Origin: Clostridia bacterium
GTDB taxonomy: Bacteria; Bacillota; Clostridia; RGIG6154
Assembly (NCBI GenBank): GCA_017410375.1
Contig: JAFQQW010000021.1
Location: 42,208-106,207 of the forward strand
Direction of reading: 5' to 3'
Length of the DNA: 64,000 nucleotides
Shown here in pieces: positions 9,266 to 17,979 of this stretch (the stretch's first letter is position 1; every line of letters begins with the position of its first letter). The notes below the pieces were generated by a model. That model was not told the origin of the DNA. It made no database searches and saw only the letters and a program-made list of their open reading frames with translations. The position numbers were made by a program, and so were the translations under genes.

Positions 9266-11464
9266 GTGAGTACTTTAAACAAAGAACAGTTAGAGGCGGT
9301 ACAAACCATAAAAGGCCCTGTTTTAATTTTAGCAGGTGCGGGCAGTGGTAAGACAACCGTTTTAATAAACAGAATTGCCAATATGATTGCAAACGGAATT
9401 CATCCCTGGAATATTTTGGCAATTACATTTACAAATAAGGCAGCAAAAGAAATTAACGACCGACTTTCTGCATCCTTAGGTGCAGACGGTGAGGGGGTTT
9501 GGGCAAGCACGTTCCATTCTTTGGGCATGCGTATTTTAATGAAGTTTGGCGCAGAAATCGGAATCGGTTCTGGGTTTACCATTTATGATACTGCCGACCA
9601 GAAAACACTCGTGAAAGAGGTTTTGAAAGAATTAAATTACGACGAAAAAATGTTCCCGGTAAACAGCATTATCAGTCACATCAGCGGAGCTAAAGATAAA
9701 ATGATATCACCCGAGCAGTATGAAAAAACAGCGGGAAGTGCAGGCTATCACGCGCAACAGATGTCGAAAATTTACAGTCTGTATCAAAAGAAGCTTCGTA
9801 AAAATAACGCGGTGGATTTCGACGATTTGATTACCGAAACGGTGCATTTGTTCGAAAAATGTCCCGAAGTGCTGGATTTTTACCAACGTAAGTTTTTGTA
9901 TGTAATGGTGGATGAGTATCAGGATACCTCACACAGCCAGTACAGACTGGTTTCTGCTCTTGCGGAAAAGCATCAGAATATCTGTGTTGTGGGCGACGAC
10001 GACCAGTCTATTTACCGTTTCAGAGGTGCGGATGTAACCAATATTCTTGAATTTGAAAAGCAATTCAAAGATGCAAAGGTTATTAAGCTTGAACAAAATT
10101 ACCGTTCTACAACACAGATTTTAGATGTTGCTAACGAAATTATAAAAAACAACAAAGAACGCAAGCAAAAAAGACTGTGGTCAGGAAAAACAGATGGTTC
10201 GCCTGTTCAGTTGATTACGGTTGAGCATCAGCATATTGAGGCGCATCGCATAGCGGATATTGCAGAGCGTTTGCGCGAGTCAGGAAAGAATTATGGGGAT
10301 ATGGCAGTTCTGTTCCGCACAAATGCCCAATCCCGTGTACTGGAAGAAGTGTTCCTGCAAAGAGCGATTCCTTATCGTTTGCTTTCGGGGGTTAAATTCT
10401 ATGATCGCAAAGAAATCAAAGATATTATCGCTTATTTGCGTTGCATTAACAATCCGAGCGATGATGTGAGTGTCCGTAGAATTATTAACGAGCCGAAACG
10501 AGGCATTGGTGCTACAACAGTCGATAAACTTTCTGCAATTGCAGCGACCGAAGACAGTTCGATTTTGTATGTTATCAACAACATTATTCAGTATGATAAC
10601 TTGCGTTCAGCAGCTGAAAAACTGATTAAATTCGGCAAAATGATGCGTGATTTTAAGGTTGCATCCGAGAATATGTCGGTTCTGGAGCTTACAGCAAAAA
10701 TTCTTTCCGAATCCGGGTATTTAGATGCTTTAAAAGCTGAAAATACCGTAGAATCCGAGACACGCATCGAAAACTTAAAGGAATTTTCAGGTTTAATCAA
10801 AGAATTTGAAGATAACAATCCGGACGGTACTTTGGCAGAGTTTTTAGATGGTGTTTCACTTGTATCTGATATTGATAATTACGATGAAGAGCAGGATGCA
10901 GTGGTTATGATGACGTTGCATAGCTCTAAAGGTCTTGAATTTCCGGTTGTGTTCATGACCGGCATGGAAGAGAGCATTTTTCCTTCGTTTATGTCTATTA
11001 CAGAGCCGGGGGGCGTGGAAGAGGAGCGTAGACTTTGCTATGTTGGTGTTACCCGTGCAAAAGAAAAGCTGTACTTGCTTCGTACCAATAGCAGGACACT
11101 GTTTGGTTCTACAACACACAACCCCAAATCCCGCTTTTTAGAAGAAATTCCGGAAGAGTTGCTTCATATTGAAGAACCTGCCAAAATAAGTTTTTCCGGC
11201 ACAGATTTTGCATCCAAAAAGAAGGACAGCGAAATGCCAAAAATCTCTAGCACACTTTTTGGGGGTGCAAAAAACACATCTCCGCTGCGCAAAACGGGGG
11301 ATACAAATTTTAAACCGGGAGATCGGGTTTCGCACAAAAAATTCGGTGAAGGTACTGTCCTTTCGGTACTGCCTGTAGGACAGGATGCAAAGGTTACCAT
11401 TTCGTTTGACAGTGTCGGTACCAAAAACTTAATGGCTGCTTTGGCAGGCTTAACCAAACTTTGA
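9266..11464 (+). CDS. pcrA: ATP-dependent DNA helicase PcrA (UvrD/Rep family)
   Basis: This superfamily 1A helicase works in excision repair, plasmid rolling-circle replication and transcription-coupled processes. Over its 732 residues the helicase motifs are visible: Walker A AGAGSGKT at 23-30, motif II VDEYQDTS at 215-222, GDDDQSIYRFRGA and QNYRST just after, and the C-terminal VMMTLHSSKGLEFPVVFMTG and YVGVTRAKEKLYL. The last 50 residues (GDRVSHKKFGEGTV) match the PcrA-type Tudor-like RNA polymerase-binding tail, which separates it from Rep. The start is GTG at 9266 with a modest AGGTG ribosome binding site. Confidence 0.93.
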   Translation: MSTLNKEQLEAVQTIKGPVLILAGAGSGKTTVLINRIANMIANGIHPWNILAITFTNKAAKEINDRLSASLGADGEGVWASTFHSLGMRILMKFGAEIGIGSGFTIYDTADQKTLVKEVLKELNYDEKMFPVNSIISHISGAKDKMISPEQYEKTAGSAGYHAQQMSKIYSLYQKKLRKNNAVDFDDLITETVHLFEKCPEVLDFYQRKFLYVMVDEYQDTSHSQYRLVSALAEKHQNICVVGDDDQSIYRFRGADVTNILEFEKQFKDAKVIKLEQNYRSTTQILDVANEIIKNNKERKQKRLWSGKTDGSPVQLITVEHQHIEAHRIADIAERLRESGKNYGDMAVLFRTNAQSRVLEEVFLQRAIPYRLLSGVKFYDRKEIKDIIAYLRCINNPSDDVSVRRIINEPKRGIGATTVDKLSAIAATEDSSILYVINNIIQYDNLRSAAEKLIKFGKMMRDFKVASENMSVLELTAKILSESGYLDALKAENTVESETRIENLKEFSGLIKEFEDNNPDGTLAEFLDGVSLVSDIDNYDEEQDAVVMMTLHSSKGLEFPVVFMTGMEESIFPSFMSITEPGGVEEERRLCYVGVTRAKEKLYLLRTNSRTLFGSTTHNPKSRFLEEIPEELLHIEEPAKISFSGTDFASKKKDSEMPKISSTLFGGAKNTSPLRKTGDTNFKPGDRVSHKKFGEGTVLSVLPVGQDAKVTISFDSVGTKNLMAALAGLTKL

Positions 11465-11477
11465 TTGAGGTGATATT

Positions 11478-12233
11478 TTGGATATTTATCAGGAGTTTGC
11501 ATCTGTGTATGATGTTCTGACCGAGGATGTGGACTATGATTCAAATGTAAAGTATTTAGAGCACATTTTAGAAAAGCATCTTGCGTTTAAACCGCATTTG
11601 ATTGCAGAGCTTGCCTGTGGAACGGGTAATATAACAAAGCGATTGGCAGACAAAGGGTATGATGTGATTGGTATTGATCTTGCAGAAGACATGCTCAATG
11701 TTGCGCGAGAAAAATGTGACGACTCTGTTTTGCTTTTAAATCAGGATATGACTGATTTTGAACTTTACGGAACTGTTGATGCGGTTTTATGTCTTCTAGA
11801 CAGCGTAAACTACATAGAAAGCGAAGAAAAGCTTTTAAAAATGTTCCGTTTGGTTGAAAACTATCTGGAATTCGGCGGTGCATTTGTTTTTGATATTAAT
11901 TCGGGCTACAAATTAAGAGAGGTACTGTCAAATAACACATTTGTACGCGAAACCGAAAAGGTTGTATCTGTCTGGGAAAATGAGCAGGATGAAGGTTGTG
12001 TGCATTTTTACTTGAATTTTTTTCTGGAAACCGATAACGGAATGTACAGACGTTTTTATGAGGAACACACTGAATATGTATACGAAATTGACAAAATAGT
12101 TTTCTTGCTGGAGAAAGCGGGATTTATAAATATAACCTGCTATGCGGAAAACACTTTTCATGCTCCGGATGCAAAAACTGAACGTATTTATTTCGTTGCA
12201 AATAAAAAAGGAAAAAAACTGGAAATAAATTAA
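11478..12233 (+). CDS. Class I SAM-dependent methyltransferase
   Basis: This 251-residue protein has the Rossmann-fold SAM motif ELACGTGNI at residues 44-52, then GYDVIGIDLAEDML and a motif-II-like AVLCLLDSVNYI. The substrate is not predictable. The start is TTG at 11478, preceded by GAGGTGA at good spacing and only 14 bases after pcrA, so it is probably cotranscribed. Similar methyltransferases are found beside housekeeping genes in many Clostridia without known function. Confidence 0.8.
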   Translation: MDIYQEFASVYDVLTEDVDYDSNVKYLEHILEKHLAFKPHLIAELACGTGNITKRLADKGYDVIGIDLAEDMLNVAREKCDDSVLLLNQDMTDFELYGTVDAVLCLLDSVNYIESEEKLLKMFRLVENYLEFGGAFVFDINSGYKLREVLSNNTFVRETEKVVSVWENEQDEGCVHFYLNFFLETDNGMYRRFYEEHTEYVYEIDKIVFLLEKAGFINITCYAENTFHAPDAKTERIYFVANKKGKKLEIN

Positions 12234-12240
12234 AATTCCC

Positions 12241-12269
12241 TTGACATTGTGCAAAGTTTATGATATGAT
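12241..12269 (+). promoter_or_regulatory. Near-consensus sigma-A promoter of the cold-shock gene
   Basis: TTGACA (12241-12246), 17 bases, TATGAT (12264-12269). The resulting leader of about 55 bases contains two short inverted repeats (GTGCTTGAAGCAC, and CAGTA paired with TACTG). These could influence cold-dependent translation, but that is inference. Confidence 0.8.
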
Positions 12270-12329
12270 GAAATCGTGCTTGAAGCACGAATAGCAGTAC
12301 GTTTTTACTGTAGGAAAGGACTGAAAAAA

Positions 12330-12530
12330 ATGGCTAAAGGTAAGGTTAAATGGTTTAATGCCGAAAAGGGTTATGGCTTTATCGAAAGCGAAGACGGTAC
12401 TGATGTATTTGTACATTTTTCCGCAATCGCAATGGACGGCTATAAAACTTTAGAAGAAGGCGCAGAAGTAACATTTGATGTTAGCGAAGGAGCTAAAGGA
12501 CCGCAGGCATCCAACGTTGTTAAAGCGTAA
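12330..12530 (+). CDS. Cold-shock protein (CspA family)
   Basis: This 66-residue OB-fold single-stranded nucleic acid-binding protein acts as an RNA chaperone and antiterminator. It carries RNP1 (KGYGFIES) and RNP2 (VFVHFSAI) and the usual [10 protein letters not shown] start. The ATG at 12330 follows AGGAAAGGA. An in-frame ATG at 12276 would give an unrelated N-terminal extension and lacks a ribosome binding site. It is a single-gene transcript between a near-consensus promoter and a strong terminator. Confidence 0.95.
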   Translation: MAKGKVKWFNAEKGYGFIESEDGTDVFVHFSAIAMDGYKTLEEGAEVTFDVSEGAKGPQASNVVKA

Positions 12531-12595
12531 GGCGTGCTCTTGAAAAGCTCTATATGATTATATATAAGCTGTCTTTAATTGAATGAAACTTAAAA

Positions 12596-12622
12596 AAAGA
12601 GACCGATTTCGGTCTCTTTTTT
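12596..12622 (+). terminator. Rho-independent terminator after csp
   Basis: AAAAGAGACC (to 12604) pairs with GGTCTCTTTT (from 12611) across GATTTC, followed by further T residues. The A-tract on the left also allows function from the opposite strand. Confidence 0.9.
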
Positions 12623-12685
12623 GCATATTTTTGTTTTTCGTACATATCTTGTATTAGGTTTAAGGACAAGGAGTGCAAGATAAGA

Positions 12686-13510
12686 ATGTTCGAGAGATAT
12701 TTTCCAAGGGAAATGCTGGATGAATTCAGCAAATTTGATTCGATTCAGGAGATACGCGTGCGTGCGGATTGTGCAGTTTTAGTGACGGATTCACAAAAAA
12801 CACATGTGACACAACATAAAACTTCCTGCGAATTGGTACAGAAAATTTTCACTTCAGTTTGCTCAAATTCCGTATATGCCCTGAAAGAACAGATTAAGCA
12901 GGGGTTTATTACCATACCAGGAGGCCATCGTGTTGGAATATGCGGCAGATGCGTTTGTGATAAAGGAGAAATCGAGACCATAACAGATATTTCAAGCCTG
13001 AATTTTCGTGTTGCCAGAGAGGTGTTGAATTGCGCGGCACCTATTTTGAAAAAAGTGAATAATATGGCGGAAAATATAGTGATTATTTCACCTCCGAACA
13101 GCGGAAAAACGACTTACTTAAGAGATTTATGCCGCTTATATGCTTTGCGCGGATTTATGGTTGCGATTGTAGATGAAAGAGGCGAACTTGCACCGCAAGT
13201 AAAAGGAAAATCTGTTTTTTCATTCGGTAAAGGGGTTGACGTGTTACAATATGCCCCGAAAGCCCAAGGGATGATGCTGGCACTTCGAACAATGAATCCG
13301 CACATTGTTGCAACAGACGAAATTGGAAGTGACGGGGAGGGACATGCGGTAGCTGAAATCGCTAAATGCGGTGTACGGATTATTGCAACCTTTCATGGAG
13401 CAAATTTAGATGATTTTAAAAGGCGGTTTGAAATGTGGCACGTTTTTAAGTATGCTGTTCTTTTAAATCGCGAGAAAAAACCGGAGGCCTTCATATGTTT
13501 AAATGGATAG
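12686..13510 (+). CDS. spoIIIAA: Stage III sporulation protein AA (SpoIIIAA ATPase)
   Basis: SpoIIIAA is the secretion-type ATPase of the SpoIIIA-SpoIIQ channel (feeding tube) linking mother cell and forespore. Over 274 residues it shows IPGGHRVGICGRCV, Walker A PPNSGKTT at residues 136-143, Walker B-like VAIVDERGELA, and the TMNPHIVATDEIG block. It opens an eight-gene operon in the canonical order AA to AH and overlaps spoIIIAB by 16 bases. In Bacillus the operon is driven by SigE. Upstream there is GCATATTT (12623-12630) and, 12 bases on, CATATCTT (12643-12650), a weak possible SigE-type pair, which I rate low. Confidence 0.93.
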   Translation: MFERYFPREMLDEFSKFDSIQEIRVRADCAVLVTDSQKTHVTQHKTSCELVQKIFTSVCSNSVYALKEQIKQGFITIPGGHRVGICGRCVCDKGEIETITDISSLNFRVAREVLNCAAPILKKVNNMAENIVIISPPNSGKTTYLRDLCRLYALRGFMVAIVDERGELAPQVKGKSVFSFGKGVDVLQYAPKAQGMMLALRTMNPHIVATDEIGSDGEGHAVAEIAKCGVRIIATFHGANLDDFKRRFEMWHVFKYAVLLNREKKPEAFICLNG

Positions 13511-13995
13511 GTGCGATGCTGATTGTGGCAGGAATGGGCTTAAGTGGCGTTGATTTGTACAAAAAACAAAAGAAAGAACTTGAATTAACAGAAGCTTTTT
13601 TAAAAGTTCTGACTTTTATGAAAGATGAAATGCAATATTCCAAAGCATACCTGGACGCGGTTTTAGAGAAATGTGTGCATGTTACAACCGAATCCGCCGA
13701 TTTTTTTCAAAAAATCGCTACGGGATTACAGCAGGAAGGTGCGTTTAAAAATCTATGGGATGAGTCGGTAAATGATTTGGAAAATCTCAATTCTGCTGTT
13801 AAAGGTGAACTACTGGAAATGGGGAATATTCTTGGAAACACCGATTTGGACTCGCAAAAGAACCTGATTTGCCGCACGGTGGAACAAATACAAAGCATAA
13901 AAGAGGATCAGGAAAAGACTCTGAAGACAAGAGGAACTTTTTATCCGAAAATCGGATTTAGTATCGGGATTTTAGTTGCAATTTTACTTTTCTAG
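13495..13995 (+). CDS. spoIIIAB: Stage III sporulation protein AB
   Basis: This 166-residue protein has an N-terminal membrane segment (about residues 3-20), a helical middle and a C-terminal membrane segment (IGFSIGILVAILLF). This is the SpoIIIAB layout, which resembles GspF-type secretion platform proteins. It starts inside the end of spoIIIAA. It acts in the mother-cell membrane as part of the SpoIIIA channel. The call rests on layout plus position between clear SpoIIIAA and SpoIIIAC. Confidence 0.9.
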   Translation: MFKWIGAMLIVAGMGLSGVDLYKKQKKELELTEAFLKVLTFMKDEMQYSKAYLDAVLEKCVHVTTESADFFQKIATGLQQEGAFKNLWDESVNDLENLNSAVKGELLEMGNILGNTDLDSQKNLICRTVEQIQSIKEDQEKTLKTRGTFYPKIGFSIGILVAILLF

Positions 13996-14003
13996 GAGGA
14001 GCA

Positions 14004-14198
14004 ATGGATACAGATGTGATTTTTAAGCTTGCAGCAATCGGACTTTTGGTTGCAATAATTAATCAGCTTCTTGTTAAATCAGGCAGGGATGAGCAGGGGC
14101 TGATTGTTGTGATTTCGGGCCTGATACTTGCTATGCTTCTGATGATTGATCAGATTGACAAGCTGTTTGATGCCGTTCGCTCTACATTTGGCTTATGA
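14004..14198 (+). CDS. spoIIIAC: Stage III sporulation protein AC
   Basis: A 64-residue protein with two hydrophobic helices (residues about 6-25 and 33-50) joined by KSGRDEQG, which is the conserved SpoIIIAC pattern. The ribosome binding site is AGGAGGAGC. Its stop codon overlaps the spoIIIAD start by four bases (ATGA). It is a small membrane component of the SpoIIIA complex. Confidence 0.92.
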   Translation: MDTDVIFKLAAIGLLVAIINQLLVKSGRDEQGLIVVISGLILAMLLMIDQIDKLFDAVRSTFGL

Positions 14199-14578
14199 TA
14201 AAAATTGTTGCATTTCTGCTTTGTTGTGCAGTGCTGGCATCCTTGTTGCATACATATCAAAATGTTTTAGTCATTCCCTTTGTTGTTTGTGCGGGATGCA
14301 TCGTCTTCTTATTTGTATTTGAGATGCTTGAGGATACAGTTTTTCAGCTTGAATCCATTTCAGAGCGGATAGGGATACATTCTGTTTATATTAAAATGTT
14401 ACTGAAGGTAATCGGCATCTCTTATTTGTGTGAATTTGCGTCCTCGGTCTGCAGAGATTCAGGGAACGCATCGCTTGCAATGAAAATTGATTTATCGGCA
14501 AAGCTTTTAATTTTAAGTCAATCTTTGCCGATTTTTACGGATTTGTTAAAAATTATTCAGGATATCTTTCCGTTTTGA
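14195..14578 (+). CDS. spoIIIAD: Stage III sporulation protein AD
   Basis: This 127-residue membrane protein has hydrophobic segments at about residues 3-18, 24-46 and near 70-90, with GISYLCEFASSVCRDSGNASLAMKI containing the family's conserved block. It starts by the ATGA overlap with spoIIIAC, indicating coupled translation. It is a component of the mother-cell part of the SpoIIIA channel. Confidence 0.92.
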   Translation: MIKIVAFLLCCAVLASLLHTYQNVLVIPFVVCAGCIVFLFVFEMLEDTVFQLESISERIGIHSVYIKMLLKVIGISYLCEFASSVCRDSGNASLAMKIDLSAKLLILSQSLPIFTDLLKIIQDIFPF

Positions 14579-14590
14579 TGAGGCGGATTT

Positions 14591-15712
14591 ATGAAAAAAA
14601 TACTTATGATTTTAGTAATGCTTCTTTTGTCCGGCAACAATGTATATGCCTTGCCGGAGAATGTGCAGGAAATGTATGATGCATCCGGGGCACAGGAAAT
14701 TTTAAGCGTAGACAATTCGTTTTTTGAATCAAATGCGCCCGATAAAATTATTGAAAAGCTTTCAACCGGAGAGGGCTTTGCGGTTTCGTCCGTATTCGAT
14801 GAGATAGTCGCTTTTTTGTTAAAGACTCTTAAAAGAAACGTCGGACTATGTTTTACTGTTATTGCAACAGGCTACATCGTGGGCTTGTATTCAAACATTC
14901 AAAGCGGAGTCGGTGGAAAAGGTGTTTCGGAATGTGGCTTTATTATATCTTATTGTGTCTTTGCAGGCATTCTGACAATAGCGTTTTCAGGAATTTCAGA
15001 CACAGCGTTGGAAATAACAGAAAATCTGTCAGTGATGGTTAAATCGCTGATGCCGATTCTGATTTCACTTCTGATAACGTCAGGCGGTGTTGTGTCAGGT
15101 TCATTACTGTCATCTGTGCTGATCGGGATTGCAAATGTTGTTCTTCTGGTTGTTGAAAATCTTGTTGCACCTTTGATTTACTGCTCTTTTGGAATGTCTG
15201 TTGCAGGAAACATGTCTGACAAAATCAGACTTACAAAATCTGTTTCGTTTTTGCATAAAATTATAAAATGGGTTTTGCTGTTTGTTATGGCGGCATTTGG
15301 GAGTTTGTTTGGAATTTACGGATTATCGGGGACAACTATGGATGCGACCACAGGAAAGCTTGTTCGTTTTGCAATCGGCTCCGGTGTTCCTTTGGTCGGT
15401 GGCATTGCCGCAGACTCCTTTGAGTCTGTATTAGCGACTCTGGTCGTGAGTAAAAATCTGATTGGCGTTACCGGGGTTGTAGTGATTCTTGTTGTATTGC
15501 TGGGGCCTGTGTTGGAAACTACTGTCATGATGTGGATTTTCAGACTTTGCACAGTTATAATGGAGCCGTTTTCAGACGGACGCATAATACGGCTTTTAAC
15601 AGACACTTCGGAATGTATATCCATGCTTTTTGCAGTGCTGATTTCAGTTGGATTGATTTTTATTGGCGGAGTTGGTGTGATTCTCGTTGTTGGAAATTTT
15701 ACGATGGGGTGA
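14591..15712 (+). CDS. spoIIIAE: Stage III sporulation protein AE
   Basis: A 373-residue polytopic membrane protein. A cleavable-looking signal sequence occupies residues 1-20 (ILMILVMLLLSGNNVYA), followed by a short extracytoplasmic stretch and six or more hydrophobic segments. GLSGTTMDATTGKLVRFAIG and VPLVGGIAADSFESVLA are recognisable SpoIIIAE blocks. The order of genes fixes the assignment. A long antisense open frame overlaps its 3' half but has no support as a gene. Confidence 0.93.
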   Translation: MKKILMILVMLLLSGNNVYALPENVQEMYDASGAQEILSVDNSFFESNAPDKIIEKLSTGEGFAVSSVFDEIVAFLLKTLKRNVGLCFTVIATGYIVGLYSNIQSGVGGKGVSECGFIISYCVFAGILTIAFSGISDTALEITENLSVMVKSLMPILISLLITSGGVVSGSLLSSVLIGIANVVLLVVENLVAPLIYCSFGMSVAGNMSDKIRLTKSVSFLHKIIKWVLLFVMAAFGSLFGIYGLSGTTMDATTGKLVRFAIGSGVPLVGGIAADSFESVLATLVVSKNLIGVTGVVVILVVLLGPVLETTVMMWIFRLCTVIMEPFSDGRIIRLLTDTSECISMLFAVLISVGLIFIGGVGVILVVGNFTMG

Positions 15713-15715
15713 AAA

Positions 15716-16129
15716 ATGTATAAAGTGTTTTGGAGCATTGCAAGTATTGTTGTAGTGCTTAATATGTACTTACTGTTTGTACCGGACGGAAAATATGAAA
15801 AGTATACAGGCTTTGTGGCAGGTCTGCTGATTTTGCTCATATCCGCACAGAATTTTTTGAATCGTGAAACGGATATTTCCTTTCCGCAGCTTGATTTTAA
15901 TTCTGATTTGAACTTTAAAACCACAGAGGTCAGTCGGTTGGCGCTTGAACAGTGGATAGAAGGTATCGCGGAAGGAAACCTGAGCAGCGCAGTACGGGTA
16001 CATGTAAAAAAACAAGGCGAGGAAATCAGAAGTGTGGAGCTGTATTCTGCATCACCGCTCAGGGAGGAGGAAATTATCTGGCTTTCGGAGCAATGTGACA
16101 TTAATCGGGAAAAATTTGTGATAAAATAG
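15716..16129 (+). CDS. spoIIIAF: Stage III sporulation protein AF
   Basis: This 137-residue protein has two membrane segments at its N-terminus (residues about 5-22 and 30-45) separated by DGKYEKY, then a soluble domain. The pattern matches SpoIIIAF, a ring-forming component of the SpoIIIA complex. The start lies three bases after the spoIIIAE stop. Confidence 0.9.
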   Translation: MYKVFWSIASIVVVLNMYLLFVPDGKYEKYTGFVAGLLILLISAQNFLNRETDISFPQLDFNSDLNFKTTEVSRLALEQWIEGIAEGNLSSAVRVHVKKQGEEIRSVELYSASPLREEEIIWLSEQCDINREKFVIK

Positions 16130-16137
16130 GTGCTGAA

Positions 16138-16602
16138 ATGAAGAAATTGTGGAAAAGTAAAAAATATATAATAATCGCAATAGTTGGTGTCATAATAATG
16201 TTAATGAGCAAAGCTTTGACGAACAGAACTGAACAGACTGAAAAAGTGACGACACAGAATTTGGCACATATAGAAATCGAACAGCTTGAAAATGTGCTGG
16301 AAAATATTCAGGGGGCAGGGGAAATTCAATTGTTTGTAAGTTATGAAGATAACGGATGCAAAGAAATTGCACAGCAAATTGAAAGGGGAGAGAACTCTGT
16401 TTTAAACATCCCGGAAAGTATAGGGGATACATATTATGTTTTGTCTGAACAAAAGCCGGAGATTGCAGGTGTTTTGGTCACCGCTACCGGTGCCGGAAAT
16501 AAAAATGTCCGTAACAGGCTTCTGACGGCGGTGAAACACGCCTTGGGAATTCCTTACTATAAAATCAGTATCCAGATTGGAAGCGGAGGTCGTAAAGAGT
16601 GA
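16138..16602 (+). CDS. spoIIIAG: Stage III sporulation protein AG
   Basis: This 154-residue protein has one N-terminal membrane helix (KKYIIIAIVGVIIMLMS) and an intermembrane-space domain with the ring-building fold. The conserved end includes PEIAGVLVTATGAGN and LLTAVKHALGIPYYKISI. In Bacillus SpoIIIAG forms a large ring in the intermembrane space. It ends with GTGA, overlapping the start of spoIIIAH. Confidence 0.93.
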   Translation: MKKLWKSKKYIIIAIVGVIIMLMSKALTNRTEQTEKVTTQNLAHIEIEQLENVLENIQGAGEIQLFVSYEDNGCKEIAQQIERGENSVLNIPESIGDTYYVLSEQKPEIAGVLVTATGAGNKNVRNRLLTAVKHALGIPYYKISIQIGSGGRKE

Positions 16603-17096
16603 GTTTCAAAAAAATATCAATTCTTTTTTTAGCAGTTCTTTTATGTATATCTATCGGCTTGAATTGGAATTATAATGAGAAAGAAAGTGGTGACACAGCT
16701 AAGCTTTTGGGGGAAGCGGCATATGTCAGCAGCAACGTAGAAGTGGAAGAAAATGATTATGAAAGTCAGAAAATAAAATGTGAGGTTGCTCGTGAAAAAG
16801 CTCTGGCACTGTTAGAAGAGGTTCTTCAGAACCCTGCTTCCGATAAAAAGCAGTATGATGAAGCACAAGCCAAAAAAGTGGCTATCGCTTCTGCAATTGA
16901 GGCTGAAGCTTTAAGCTGTGTTCAGCTTGAAAGCAAAGGATATGCAGATGCTGTGGTATATATAACTGGGGACGGCGCATCGGTATATCTTCCGGATACC
17001 GAACTGTCTGCAGTTCAGGTTCTTCAGATTCAGGAGATTGTTGCAAGCACAGCAAATCTCTTGCCGGAAAAAATAAAAATCGCATTATATAGTTGA
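16599..17096 (+). CDS. spoIIIAH: Stage III sporulation protein AH
   Basis: This 165-residue protein starts at GTG 16599 within the spoIIIAG stop. It has an N-terminal membrane helix (ISILFLAVLLCISIGLN), a charged linker and a C-terminal ring-building domain (GYADAVVYI and LSAVQVLQIQEIVA). SpoIIIAH binds forespore SpoIIQ across the septum. It closes the spoIIIA operon. No convincing terminator follows; the next gene has its own promoter overlapping the stop codon. Confidence 0.92.
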   Translation: MSFKKISILFLAVLLCISIGLNWNYNEKESGDTAKLLGEAAYVSSNVEVEENDYESQKIKCEVAREKALALLEEVLQNPASDKKQYDEAQAKKVAIASAIEAEALSCVQLESKGYADAVVYITGDGASVYLPDTELSAVQVLQIQEIVASTANLLPEKIKIALYS

Positions 17097-17121
17097 AATT
17101 TGATTTTAAATGTGTTATAAT
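17093..17121 (+). promoter_or_regulatory. Sigma-A-type promoter of the Asp23/Gls24 gene
   Basis: TTGAAA (17093-17098), 17 bases, TATAAT (17116-17121), overlapping the spoIIIAH stop. This gives vegetative expression independent of the sporulation operon. Confidence 0.75.
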
Positions 17122-17154
17122 AAAGAAAAAGATGCAACAAAAGGAGGATTGGTT

Positions 17155-17526
17155 ATGGCTTTAGATCAGACCAACAAAGGCGGCGATAAATCCATACGCA
17201 TTTCAGATGAGGTTATTGCATCCATTGCAGCGATTGCGATTCAGGATATTGCCGGTGTTGTAAAAAACACGGATTCCGGAAAATTAAATTCTAAAAAGCT
17301 TACAAAAAATGTTAAATCTGAGGTAAAAGACGGCGGCATTGTAGTAGATATGGATGTTGCGGTGGAATATGGAACGAATATACCTGAGATTGCCTGGGAA
17401 ATTCAGCGCAAAGTTAAAAAAGCTGTTGAGAGTATGACTGGGTTGTCGGTTCTGCGTGCGAATATTAATGTAAAGGATGTTAAATTGCCTGAAGAGCTGA
17501 CCGATGCAGAAGGAAATAAGGAGTAA
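17155..17526 (+). CDS. Asp23/Gls24 family envelope stress response protein
   Basis: This 123-residue small cytoplasmic protein belongs to the Asp23/Gls24 (DUF322) family, linked to cell-envelope homeostasis in Gram-positives. The core reads ISDEVIASIAAIAIQDIAGV and VDMDVAVEYGTNIPEIAWEI. The ATG at 17155 is preceded by AAGGAGG; the in-frame ATG at 17110 lies within the -10 region of its promoter and cannot be the start. The position after spoIIIAH is common in Clostridia. A terminator follows immediately. Confidence 0.9.
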   Translation: MALDQTNKGGDKSIRISDEVIASIAAIAIQDIAGVVKNTDSGKLNSKKLTKNVKSEVKDGGIVVDMDVAVEYGTNIPEIAWEIQRKVKKAVESMTGLSVLRANINVKDVKLPEELTDAEGNKE

Positions 17527-17552
17527 AAAATACGGCAAAAGCCGTATTTTTT
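17525..17552 (+). terminator. Rho-independent terminator after the Asp23 gene
   Basis: AAAATACGGC pairs with GCCGTATTTT across AAAA, followed by TTT. It starts at the stop codon. Confidence 0.9.
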
Positions 17553-17564
17553 TGTTTAAAACCG

Positions 17565-17593
17565 TTGACAAATATATATTTGTGTGTTAATAT
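17565..17593 (+). promoter_or_regulatory. Promoter of the arsR-nifS-nifU operon
   Basis: TTGACA (17565-17570), 17 bases, TAATAT (17588-17593). AT-rich sequence between the boxes contains AAATATATATTT, a perfect 12-base palindrome (17570-17581) that could be an operator for the ArsR-type protein encoded next (inference). Confidence 0.65.
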
Positions 17594-17653
17594 AAATAAA
17601 GATGAATATTTAAGATTGTAAATGTTTTTGATGTTGTGTTTTGGAGGTGGGTT

Positions 17654-17974
17654 ATGAGCTGTGCATTAACTGACATATTTAAAGTCTTGTCAGATGAAAA
17701 ACGGCTGAAAATTGTAAAAGCACTTGCAAATGAAAGTGTGTGTGCAAATCAGCTTTTGGAAGGGCTTGATATATCACAGCCGAATCTGTCCCATCATATG
17801 AAAATTTTAACCGATATCGGGCTTGTGCGAGCAAAAAAAATGCGTACGCAGGTGTATTATGAGCTAAATCGGGAACAAATAAAATGCTTATGTTGTTTCG
17901 TTCGTGAAATCAGCGGAACGGAAAAAACATGTATACATCATCAAAATGTACAGACAAATGAGGAAACGGAGTGA
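17654..17974 (+). CDS. ArsR/SmtB-type winged-helix regulator, cysteine-rich C-terminus
   Basis: A 106-residue winged-helix regulator: FKVLSDEKRLKIVKAL, then the recognition helix SQPNLSHHMKILTDIGLV and the wing KKMRTQVYYELN. After the DNA-binding fold it carries IKCLCCFVREIS and TCIHHQ, so Cys and His residues are clustered at the C-terminus, plus two further Cys near the start and in SVCANQ. This could bind a metal or an iron-sulfur cluster (inference). ATG 17654 follows GGAGGTGG. It is fused into one transcript with nifS and nifU, the place usually held by an Rrf2/IscR regulator. Confidence 0.85.
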   Translation: MSCALTDIFKVLSDEKRLKIVKALANESVCANQLLEGLDISQPNLSHHMKILTDIGLVRAKKMRTQVYYELNREQIKCLCCFVREISGTEKTCIHHQNVQTNEETE

Positions 17975-17979
17975 AGAAT

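Noticed and set aside
15316..16101. Minus-strand open frame of 261 codons across spoIIIAE and spoIIIAF
   Set aside because: It is fully antisense to two clear sporulation genes and has low-complexity Ser/Thr/Ile/Pro-rich sequence without any domain.
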